Below, piece by piece: positions 1-8,613 of a stretch of 14,064 nt of DNA. The notes beneath the pieces are model-generated. The model saw only the letters and a list, made by a program, of their open reading frames with translations. It did not search any database and had not been told where the DNA came from. Both the position numbers and the translations under genes were made by a program. The stretch's first letter is position 1. The number at the start of each line of letters is the position of its first letter. Where the stretch lies: NCBI GenBank assembly GCA_036939755.1, contig JALLAZ010000592.1:1-14064 (forward strand), given 5' to 3'. The stretch is from Stephanodiscus triporus. Taxonomy: Eukaryota > Bacillariophyta > Thalassiosirophyceae > Thalassiosirales > Thalassiosiraceae.

Positions 1-47
<47 letters not shown>
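1..47. repeat. (ACG/GAC)n microsatellite inside CDC27 exon 1
   Basis: A perfect trinucleotide array of about 15 units opens the window and is cut by its edge. In the CDC27 frame it reads as a poly-aspartate run just before a conserved TPR. Its full length is unknown. Confidence 0.95.
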
Positions 48-825
48 TACGACGACGTTCCCAACGGCGCCGCGGGGCTGTACCTCCTCGGCGAGATCTG
101 TCGTAGGACGAATCGACGTATTCGCGCGATGGATTATCACCGCCGCGCCCTACGTCTCGATCCGCTGATGTGGACGAGCTACGAGGCGCTGTGCGAGCTC
201 GGCGGTCCGACGTCCGCCGCGGCCGGGGCCGGGGCCGGGGGAGTAGGAGGAGGAGGAGGAGGAGGAGGGGGGCCGTCGTCGTCGTCTTCCTCTTCCGCTT
301 CCTCTTCTTCCTCCCACGACGGGTTGGGAGGGGCGGACGATCCCGAGGCGATATTCGGCGTGCCGGTCCCGACGACGATGAACGATCCGGGGAAGAAGAC
401 GACGACGACGACGAAGACGACGACGACGATGCAGGTGGAGCGGACGCAGCAGCAGCGGCGGTCGGACGATCGCGACGATCGTCATCGGACGGATCGATAC
501 GGCACGCCGTCCACCCCCTACGACGGCCTCGGGAGGATGAACGTGTTGGGAACCGACGACTCGAGAGCGGCTCCGCCGGCGACTTCGAATTATTACAACC
601 TGCCTCCCCCGACGACCGCGTCGACGGCGCGCGGGGGGGGAGACGGAGGCGGAGGCGGAGGAGATGGGGGGACGGCGGACGACGACGGCATGCCGCCGCG
701 CGCCAACCTCTTCGCAACCACGCCCGCCCTGTCGTACGCCGTCCATCGGGAGGATCGGCATCCGCGGCGGCATGTTGCCGTGGGGGGCCGGTCGACGACG
801 ACGGCGACGGACGACGTCACCGGCC

Positions 826-856
<31 letters not shown>

Positions 857-2753
857 CCCGCGCGACGTGGACGCAGACGAAGACGGCGACGACGATGACG
901 ATTCGCCCGCGGCGTCGGCGATCGGTCACGCCAATCGTGCGCTCGATCGCGCCCGTCGAGTCGTCGCCGGCCTCGCCTACGAGCCGAGTCCCGAGTCCGT
1001 CGATCGTCGTCGGGGCGACGACGGTCGTCGTCGTCATCCCGCCGCGGCATGGGATAGGCCGGGGAGGGGGGGGGGAGGGGGCGCGACGGTCGCATGGGGA
1101 TCGACGCCCACGTCGGCACCGCCGACGATGCGGGGGGAGATCGGCGGCGGCGATCGCGATCGCGATCGCGACGACGACAACGACGCGCCTTCCGTCAGGG
1201 TGGAGAAGCGTGCGCTGTTCTCGCCGAACGATCGCGAAGACGACACAGGCGGCGGCGACGGGGGGGACGGTTTGCGCAAGAAGTCGCAGAGGAAGGAAGG
1301 CACGAGGGGGGGGGGGACGACGCGGACGACGATGAATCGCGCGGAAGGGCCAGGTGTCGCGCCGACGACGACGAGGGCGGCGAGGCCGGGATTCGACGAG
1401 GAGATGACGACCGAGGCCGAGCACGTTCGCGAGGTACTGGAATTGCTGTGCTGTCTCGGCGCGGGTTATAAATTCCTCTGTCAGGTGAGCGTTCAAGTTT
1501 TTTCAGGTCTGCTCCGTTCTGTTCTGCGTGTGTTGCGAAACATAATCGTTCTCCGCCAGTGCTCCTCACTTTGCTCCAACTTGTATTGCTGTTCGCCCTT
1601 GCACGCAGTATCGTTCCCGGGATGCACTTGTACTGTTCCGAACGTTGCCAATAGAACAGATCAATACAGGATGGGTACAACATCAAATTGGAAAGGCCTA
1701 CTTCGAAATGTCCGATTATCAAAATGCCCATCGGGCACTACAGATTATGCGAAGGGTCGAACCCCATCGCATCAAGGGATTGGACATCCTATCCACCGCG
1801 CTTTGGCAACTGAAGAAGGAGGTGGAACTGTCGGATTTGGCACAGCAGGCAGTGGCATTTGACAGGATGGCGCCCGAGGCGTGGTTCGTGGTTGGTAATT
1901 GCTTCTCGTTGCAAAAGGAGCATGAAACGGCAATCACCTTCTTCCGTCGTTCGATCCAACTTAATCCATTGTATACCTATGCGCATACACTCTGCGGTCA
2001 TGAATTCACGTCCAATGAAGACTTCGAGAAGGCAATTTCATGCTACCGCGATGCCATCAGGGTGGATTCTCGGCATTACAATGCTTGGTATGGACTCGGT
2101 GAGTTGTTTTGGCAGAGTATCATTTTCAAGATGCATTAGGCATTAATTCTGAAAGCTCTACCCTTCGGTGTCACCTTCTAGGAGCCATTTACTTTCGACA
2201 AGAGAAATTCGATTTGGCAGAGTATCACTTCAAGCGCGCATTGGACATTAATTCTCAAAGCTCTGTCCTTCATTGTCACCTTGGAATGGCACAGGTAAGT
2301 TCGAGGGTTCCGGAATAACTTTTCGCCACTGCAAGTCCTCCAAACACACTCGCCACAGCTTAAATCTGGCCTCAACTCTCAACTCCCACCATCAACCCAC
2401 CAAAACAGCACCAAAATGGCAAGACTATCGAGGCCCTGGCGACGCTTTCGGGCGCGTTTCGCTTGGACCCTCGAAATCCTCAGGCACATTACCAAAGAGC
2501 GACCATCTTCATGTCGCTTGATCGGCCAGAGGATGCCCTGTTAGAACTTGAGAAGGTCCGATCGGCCGCTCCCAAAGAATCATCGGTGCACTTCAACATG
2601 GGAAAAGTCTATAAACGGTTGGGACAGCCGGCGAAGGCGATGCGATGCTTCCTGACTGCGTTGGACCTTGATCCAAAGGATAATAACCTGATCAAGGCGG
2701 CAATGGATCGGCTGGACGAGCCGGATGTGGAGGATGAGGTGTCCGTGTTTTGA
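1..2753 (+). CDS. CDC27: CDC27/APC3-like subunit of the anaphase-promoting complex, 5'-partial, four visible exons
   Basis: Scaffold TPR subunit of the APC/C ubiquitin ligase, which drives mitotic exit by marking cyclins and securin for degradation; nuclear. Visible exons are <3..1484, 1609..2098, 2182..2294 and 2409..2753 (809 residues). All three introns have GT..AG ends (GTGAGC, GTGAGT, GTAAGT donors) and joining them gives continuous TPR sequence. Residues about 18-65 match the APC3 signature YLLGEI..R..A..YHRRAL.LDP..W.SYEALCELG. Residues about 67-463 are a low-complexity linker of D, T, S, G and R. About seven TPRs follow from residue 495, including NTGWV..QIGKAYFE, YNAWYGLG and DLAEYHF. 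The frame is already open at base 3, so the ATG at 129 is internal and the true start lies upstream of the window. Family assignment is firm; exon boundaries are inferred from conservation, and an undetected intron inside the linker cannot be excluded. Confidence 0.93.
827..856. repeat. (GAC)10 microsatellite inside the CDC27 linker
   Basis: Ten perfect GAC units. The CDC27 frame reads them as ACG codons, giving poly-threonine, whereas the array at base 1 is read as GAC codons (poly-aspartate). Shorter interrupted arrays of the same triplet lie near 396-430 and elsewhere in the linker. Confidence 0.95.
2109..2282 (+). repeat. Degenerate tandem duplication of a TPR-coding segment; first copy lies in CDC27 intron 2
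   Basis: Copy 1 (2109-2177) and copy 2 (2214-2282) align without gaps over 69 bases with 14 differences (55/69 identical), offset by 105 bases, which is 35 codons or about one TPR. Copy 2 is exonic and encodes the helix beginning LAEYHF. Copy 1 lies inside the 83-bp intron 2099..2181. Copy 1 stays in the same frame as copy 2 and runs without a stop into exon 3, but it is out of frame with exon 2, which would hit TAG near 2136 if the intron were kept. Confidence 0.85.
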
Positions 2754-3088
2754 TCGCTGTAGTGGTTTATTCATGATCACACTCCATGTCTACTCCACTC
2801 CTATCATCAGTGCTGCCCTACGGCACAAAGTATTTGCTTGCATGAATAAAATAAAACCTTCCCCACTATAATTATTACAAGCCCTGCCCATGACTTAGGA
2901 AAGAAGTGCAAATACGTATGAATTAGTTCTCTGCCGGCGAGGCAATATCCGACCCCACTCCAGCGCTGCCACCGCCGCCATCCACGACGAAGGAATACAC
3001 AATAAAAAATAAAAATACGGTACTAAACAATCATTTTTTTTTCCAAATTTCGTGAATTCCCCATCCGCTCGTCCTCATTTTTACTACT
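2754..3088. other. Tail-to-tail intergenic region between CDC27 and the NHL-like membrane protein gene
   Basis: About 335 bases between two stop codons. It holds an AATAAA hexamer for the plus-strand gene and A/T-rich runs near 2998-3045. I see no gene or RNA here, and no clear AATAAA for the minus-strand gene. Confidence 0.7.
2845..2850 (+). terminator. Candidate polyadenylation signal of CDC27
   Basis: AATAAA lies 92 bases past the CDC27 stop codon, followed directly by a second A-rich near-copy (ATAAAA) and then a pyrimidine-rich stretch. Position and sequence fit a polyadenylation signal; no transcript data are available. Confidence 0.5.
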
Positions 3089-4930
3089 TTAAATGTAATC
3101 CCGCCCGCGCAAATCGACCTCGCGGTGGGGGGCGTGGCCCGTCTCCTCCCTCTGATCCCTCCTCAGGAACTTGGGCCACCAGCCAGGCTTGGCCTTCTTC
3201 CTCATGTAAATCCCGTACGCCGCCGCGGCGATTGCGAGCAGGGGTATGATGACGCCGAAGGATATCCCCGCCTTCTTCTGGGCCTCCTCCGCCTTCGCGG
3301 ACTTCGAGCTCAGGACCGCGGGACCGCCGATGCCGCAGCACATGGAGAAGGTGTTGACCCCCACGTCCGAATCCACGCACTGCGTCTGCAGTCCCATTCG
3401 CGTATTGAAGTTCGCGATCATCTTGACGTTCGACCCCCAGCTCGACTCGCCGTCGTCCCCCCCCGTTAGGGGGCACCTTCCCGGGGACTGGAGGTGACAC
3501 GACGAGCACCCCTCGGCGGTCCACACGGTCGTCCAGGCGCTGTCGTCGCCGTCGATGGTGGGGTACTGCCCCCTCGCGAAGCGCGCGCGCAACTCCGGCA
3601 GGGTGCACACCCGTCCCAGGCCCACGCGGGAGCACTCGTCCTGCGCCTCTGCGAGGTTCATTTTGTACAGGCTCTCGGGTCCGGAGTGGTAGTAGCTCTT
3701 GCCGTCCTGGTTCATCACCGACTCGGGCGATAGCTCGTTCCACGGCTGCTCCTTCGCGTACAGGACCTGGTACAGGTCCTCGTCGTACGCGACCGTCGAC
3801 ACGCGCACAACGTGCGCCTGCTTGTCGTCCTGCGTCTCCACGGGCACGGTGACGTCCACGTACCGTAGGGCGCGGTTGTCGACGTCCGCCACGACCACGA
3901 CGTGCGCCTTCTTCGTCTTCGCCAGCGGCAGCACGGCCATGTCGCGGGGGGTGTTCGAGAAGCGCGAGTCCTTGCCGATGCCGTCGACCCACCCGGCCTC
4001 GAGGAGGCCGTCGCCGGCCACCTGTATGCAATTGTGCCAGGCCTCGTCGTCCTCGTCCCACGTGAGGCGGTATATCGCCACGCCGTTGTGCAGGGCCTTC
4101 GAGGAGTGCGTCGGATGTCCCATGACGAACGCGTAATCGTTGATTATGACCGTGTCCTCGAATGTCATGGTGACGGAATCGTCGTCGCTGTAGAGATAAT
4201 CGCAGTGGTAGTCGAGCGGGAGCTCGTACGCCGTTGGACGACCGGACTCGAGCGGGTTGTTCCCCTCCGCGTCGAGGATCCTGACGATGTGCACGGACTT
4301 CCCGCGAGTGACGACGAGGTTGCGCATGGAGGAGGTGTGATGCAGTCCCGCGATGCCCTTGCCGATGCCGGCGTCGCCGGTCTTGACCACCTGCTTCGCG
4401 CCCGGATCCTTGTCGGTGGGATTGAGCGGATCGAACGAGAAGATCCCGGCGCCGACGTGGCCGACGTACCCGGAGGATCCGTCGCTCGCGACCGAGACGG
4501 ATCTGAGTCCGCCGTCGCCCCTGTTCTCGGTCGGCCATCCCACCGGCCAGAACGGACGAACGCTGGCCTTGACGAGGGACGAGAAGTCGTGGGAGTCGGC
4601 CATCTCCCTCAGGGGCCTGTCGAGCGCGATCGCGAAGAGCATGTTCGCGTTCGTCACGAAGATGTGCTTGCAGGCGTCGCAGGTGCTCACGCTCACGGGG
4701 TCGAGCCACTTCTCGACATTGCCGTCGTCGGCGGAATCGTGGAGGACGACGTGTCCGACGACGGCACCGCCGGTTTGACCGTCGACGATCAGGATGGCGT
4801 CGATGGAGGAGTCGGCGACGGCGATGTACCTCTCGGTGACGGGATGGATGCCCCGGGGGCCGTGGCCGACGACTGCCGCCGACGACGCGAGGCGGGGCAG
4901 GAGGAGGGAGGGTAGGAGGATCCACCGCAT
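3089..4930 (-). CDS. Type I membrane protein with NHL-like propeller region and cysteine-rich ectodomain
   Basis: A single open exon of 613 residues. The start chosen at 4930 begins MRWILLPSLLLPRLASSAA, a typical signal peptide; an in-frame ATG at 5056 would put 42 polar residues in front of it and is less likely. Residues about 30-380 look like beta-propeller blades (IAVADSSIDAILIVDG, VVVVADVDNRALRYVDV); the blade at 313-360, GWVDGIGKDSRFSNTPRD, fits the NHL repeat. Residues about 385-535 hold a domain with eight cysteines (433, 442, 475, 478, 486, 518, 531, 532), probably disulfide-bonded. A transmembrane helix (554-576) is followed by an RKKAK stop-transfer and a short basic tail. The predicted topology is a large lumenal or extracellular part with a cytosolic tail of about 37 residues. 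Ligand and role are unknown; a surface adhesion or sensing protein is only a guess. Coding sequence is GC-rich. Confidence 0.85.
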   Translation of the reverse strand: MRWILLPSLLLPRLASSAAVVGHGPRGIHPVTERYIAVADSSIDAILIVDGQTGGAVVGHVVLHDSADDGNVEKWLDPVSVSTCDACKHIFVTNANMLFAIALDRPLREMADSHDFSSLVKASVRPFWPVGWPTENRGDGGLRSVSVASDGSSGYVGHVGAGIFSFDPLNPTDKDPGAKQVVKTGDAGIGKGIAGLHHTSSMRNLVVTRGKSVHIVRILDAEGNNPLESGRPTAYELPLDYHCDYLYSDDDSVTMTFEDTVIINDYAFVMGHPTHSSKALHNGVAIYRLTWDEDDEAWHNCIQVAGDGLLEAGWVDGIGKDSRFSNTPRDMAVLPLAKTKKAHVVVVADVDNRALRYVDVTVPVETQDDKQAHVVRVSTVAYDEDLYQVLYAKEQPWNELSPESVMNQDGKSYYHSGPESLYKMNLAEAQDECSRVGLGRVCTLPELRARFARGQYPTIDGDDSAWTTVWTAEGCSSCHLQSPGRCPLTGGDDGESSWGSNVKMIANFNTRMGLQTQCVDSDVGVNTFSMCCGIGGPAVLSSKSAKAEEAQKKAGISFGVIIPLLAIAAAAYGIYMRKKAKPGWWPKFLRRDQREETGHAPHREVDLRGRDYI

Positions 4931-5919
4931 GACGATGTTATGGAGGTTGTGGTTGATTTTTGGCGGAGCCGTTTGGTAATGTAGAGGAGTGGAGTCGTGG
5001 CTAGAGGAAGAGCATAAAAAGGAACGAATGAATGATGTGAATGAGCCAATGCGCAACGAGGTGAACCGAAAAGACTGCGCACAGCGATCAACAAGAATGG
5101 GCCGGGGGTTCGAAATTCAGGACGAAAAAAATATTGTATGTACGTTTAAACTTATATTTCAGACTAAATTAGGTTCAGAGTTCGGTCTTGTACTAAGCGC
5201 TCGTATGTGAATAACAGATTTATTTGCCCAATACGAGAAAGGGTGATTTTTTCGAGCATTGGGTTCATTTATTTTCTCTCTCTTCTTCGTTCACACAACA
5301 TTCACGGCCGAGGGGGATCTGGACGAAGATGCCCGGCCCATCGCCGAACTCTCACCGAGACTTGATTTCTAAGATATCCCTGTCTGTCTAGGAGCCTGCA
5401 CTTTCTCGCAACATGATAAATACACTAGATATTAGTACCCCTGAGAGGAAGTAATCGACAGGCTTGACTAGGTAGGATCCACCTAACGCAGAGGTATGGA
5501 GTGCCTATGGTAGGTATCATATTATTATTTTGTCTGCAGTGCAGTAGTCTAAATAAGTGTAGTTTTGCACAACCGTGTCCAAGTCAGGAAACTGCTGTGA
5601 TTTTCTTCGATGATATGCTTCTAAAGCAGGCCAAAGTAAGGTAAAAACACCTTCAGGGGAGTGTAGCGTATGAAAGGATCTAAATGCAGGCAGTTAGCAA
5701 AATCTCTAGAGCCTTAATGCATACTTAACACACTGTGTGCTATCTATTTTCCAGACCCAATACTGGTTTCAATAAAACATTGATCAACGAACACATACCA
5801 AACTCTTGGCACAAGCGACAAATGCCTACCTGAGCTCTTGGCAATCACAAATGTTAGTTCACTTCATCACTTAATGTTCCTTCTTGTTCCGCTTAAACCG
5901 CGTTCAATATGCACACTTG
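4931..5919. other. Intergenic region: 5' side of the NHL-like gene and 3' side of the cyclase gene
   Basis: About 990 bases, AT-richer than the flanking genes, with no ORF resembling a protein. The part near 4931-5100 should hold the 5' UTR and promoter of the minus-strand membrane protein gene, and the part next to 5919 the 3' UTR of the minus-strand cyclase. A short imperfect palindrome with BamHI-like centre (TAGGTAGGATCCACCTA) lies near 5470. No RNA gene or transposon was recognised. Confidence 0.6.
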
Positions 5920-7729
5920 TTAATATAGCTCACAGGAATGTTCAAACTTAGCCATCATATCCAAGGCTCGGATCAGCTCCTCTTTGGTGATATCACTCAC
6001 ACATATACTCTCGCCAATCTCAGTGATGAGAGGTATGCGCTGCTCGCCATGACGATGCTCAATTGCGTCCTTGCAGCTCTGCCAGGCCAATTCCAGATTA
6101 AGATCGGGAGAGTTCGTCGGCAGGTTGAGCATCTTCATGCAGTTGAAGATCCGCCGTACCATGCCCATGTCGATATAGCCACGAAGGTAGCTAAGAACTA
6201 CACAGAAGAAGCCGTCGACATTTACAGCTTCGCCATGCATCACATCTGCACCAGGGACCATCTCCAACAGTTTTGAGAAAGTGTGGCCTATCGAGGAGTA
6301 AGAAAAAGAGAACAATCCATTGAGATGTGTATTCCCCAAGAGTGAAAAAAAATGAAAAGAGATCGACTCACCATAATCAACACAACGGTCGAGTTTTGAC
6401 TCCCAAAGGTTTGGTCCCAACTCTTCTAGCATGATTTGGATGGACAAGTCGATGATGCGCCCGCTGACGCCAGACTGCTTCAGCGACTCGTCCTCGAACC
6501 TAGTCTCGACGAGCGCCCTGCCGTGCGCCTCGAGCAGCTCGAACAAATCCGAGGATCGGACCAACGCCAACTTTAGGACCTCGCCGAGCCCGTTGGATAT
6601 GTTGCGCGCGTCCTGCGACGAGATGAAGCCCGGGTCCAGCAGACACGCCGACGGCGCGTAGAACGATCCGATGCGATTTTTGTACGATTCCTCCGTCTTC
6701 TGACAGCAATAGTCGACGCCGTTCTTCACCCCGACGCTGGCGTCGACGATGGCGAGGAGCGTCGTGGGAACGCGGACGAAGGGCACGCCTCGACGGTAGA
6801 GACAAGCGGCCATGCCGGCGATGTCGAGGACGCAACCGCCGCCGATGGCGAGGAAGGGCTCGCGGCGACGGAGTTTGTAGGCGCAGAGCTCGTCTAGGAT
6901 GGCATCGACAGCCTGCGCGAACGCAAGGCGGACGGTCGACGCGCGAGGGATTCGACAAAAAACAAGGTTCGACGAAAACAAAAAAAACGCATGAGATTGA
7001 AATGAAGCCAGCGGATTCTGCGAGGAAGACGACGAATGGCGATAAGCAAACGCCTTCGTTAAAGGCGACGCCGAACTATCAACCAACCTTCGGCCTCTTG
7101 TCCGCCTCGCCCCCATCAATCACGCACGTCGTCAGCTCGACGCCCTTCGCCCTGAAGTACCCTCTTATCTTTTCGCCGTACAGCGCATCGATCGCGGAGT
7201 CCACGACCGCGAAGCGAGTGTTGTATCCCTCCGGATGCACGCCCGTGGCATCCAGCAGCTGGGGATTGATCGGATCGAACAGCGTGCCGTGGGCGACCAT
7301 GTTGACGTCGTACGATATCGGCAGCGAGAAGATGTTCCTCCACCCGCGACTCGTCGACACGACCTTGGTGGTGGTCGTGATGGTCGCGGCGGGGGTCTTG
7401 ACGACGTCCGTCCTCTCGGTCGCGTGCGTCTTGGTGAAGGCGAAGACGTTCTCGGGCGCGCGCTCCAGCGGCGTGAGCGATACGTCGGCGCCGGACACGG
7501 GGCACTTCTCGTGCTTCCTCGCGACCTGCTCGACGTCGTCGCCGTCGTCGTTGGTGCTGCCGCCGAGCGACGAGGTCTGGTCGGAGGAGACTGTGAGAGA
7601 CGACGACGGGGACATCGCCGTGGGGGCGGTGCAGCTGTCGGACCGATCGAATTGTTGTTGTTGCGTGTTCCGCTTCAGTTCCGACGCGACGAGGATCGCG
7701 CGTACGTCCGGTGAGAGGGATTCCCACAT
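5920..7729 (-). CDS. Sedoheptulose-7-phosphate cyclase (2-epi-5-epi-valiolone synthase-like), DHQS superfamily
   Basis: Exons on the minus strand are 7729..7088, 6912..6372 and 6287..5920; splicing gives 516 residues. Both junctions restore family sequence (EADKRPK|AVDAI and VDYG|HTF). Family members cyclise sedoheptulose 7-phosphate with transient NAD+ oxidation. Visible: sugar-phosphate cyclase start FDPINPQLL (151-159), GGEADKRP (206-213), KLRRREPFLAIGGG with the NAD-binding glycines (227-240), RVPTTLLAIVDA (261-272), and three likely metal ligands E325 (GLGEVLK), H396 (YGHTFSK) and H412 (MHGEAV). KLRRREP and FDP.NP.L separate it from shikimate-pathway DHQS. VGVKNGV and KNRIGSFYAP look more like EEVS than like DDGS of mycosporine synthesis, but that is from memory and the product is unsettled. 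The first ~125 residues are a low-complexity S/T-rich extension. No methyltransferase or ATP-grasp partner is in the window. Confidence 0.85.
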
Positions 7730-8613
7730 GTCGGCAACGGATTTGGGAACGACGGGCGGGATCTTAAGTTCGCATTCGTCAACTCTGTGGCAAGATAACG
7801 CGCGTTCAAAGTTAATTTATATTGAGTTCGTTCGATCGCTCGATCGCTCGATCGCTCGATCGTTCCTTCGTAGATAACATTTGAACAGAATTTGACGGCC
7901 AACTTACATCTGCACCGACCCCTTATGTTTGTCTTGAGACACCCCAAAAGAGCTGACGCTGCGATTAACTTTGACTGTCATGATGGAATGTAGGATGAAA
8001 TGAAATAGTTTCTACGGGCTGGACATGAAATGCTTGGTGAATGCCATGGGAAGGAGAAGTTGTTTTGTTGAGCCTCAAAAAATGGCGAAAATGAACTGCC
8101 AATGAATGGGGAATGTCTGTGACGACGAGATTGCTGAGCGTACTACGTATGGTTCTAGAGCGGGCAGTTGTGCACAAATATCTAATAATATATCTGTCGG
8201 AATCAATACGCGGGAACTTCGTCTCACGTAGGAACACGTTAAGCGAAAATGTTGAAGGTGCGACGAAACGAAGCCGGAGGAGCCGAGGCCGGATGGAGCG
8301 AGCCCCACCACGCACTTCCAGAGCTTCTTTCGACTTTCCGTGGAACATCTTTTTTTACTTTCACCGGCGCGCCAAAAATCTACACAAGTCCCGCCAGCCA
8401 GCTTTTGGATAGCCGCCTCCTCGCCTCCGCGCCGGGCGCCCAAAACCAACGAACGCCACAGCCCCAATAAAAACATCAAACATAATATCGCCCGCACGCA
8501 CCGACCATACCAGCCATCTCTGACCTTGATCTGGAGATGAACGCCAACTAAACTCCGGCCCCAAAGCGAGCTCTGGCACTTGGAATCATCCCCCACACCA
8601 AAAAAAAATACGA
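7730..8613. other. Divergent promoter region between cyclase and histidinol-phosphatase genes, with candidate 5'-UTR intron
   Basis: About 880 bases between two start codons facing away from each other, so it should hold both promoters. On the minus strand a GTAAGT donor at 7907 and a CTTGCCACAG acceptor ending at 7785 would make a 123-bp intron just upstream of the cyclase ATG; an ATG at 7947 would then open only a short upstream ORF ending at the junction. Frames crossing this region lack family resemblance. No convincing additional gene was seen. Confidence 0.5.
7831..7862. repeat. Four tandem 8-bp units (YTCGATCG)
   Basis: TTCGATCG is followed by three copies of CTCGATCG. Each unit contains the palindrome CGATCG. 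The array lies about 100 bases upstream of the cyclase ATG, inside the candidate 5'-UTR intron. Confidence 0.9.

Noticed and set aside
150..1496. 448-residue minus-strand frame opposite CDC27 exon 1, and several other long frames there
   Set aside because: It is made of R/P/S/V runs that mirror the GC-rich triplet repeats; it has no domain and overlaps a well-supported exon.
129..1862. Treating the ATG at 129 as the CDC27 start and reading on to 1862
   Set aside because: Conserved TPR sequence lies upstream of 129 in the same frame, and reading past 1484 enters an intron and then the wrong frame of exon 2.
3084..4925. Second minus-strand frame of 613 residues and a plus-strand frame at 3902-4915
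   Set aside because: Both are frame shadows of the GC-rich membrane protein gene: arginine- and proline-rich, no signal peptide, no domain.
5100..5125. GGGTTCGAAATT resembling a tRNA T-loop / B box
   Set aside because: No complementary T-stem, acceptor stem or anticodon arm around it.
7831..7862. CRISPR-like array
   Set aside because: Units are 8 bp with no spacers, in a eukaryotic context.
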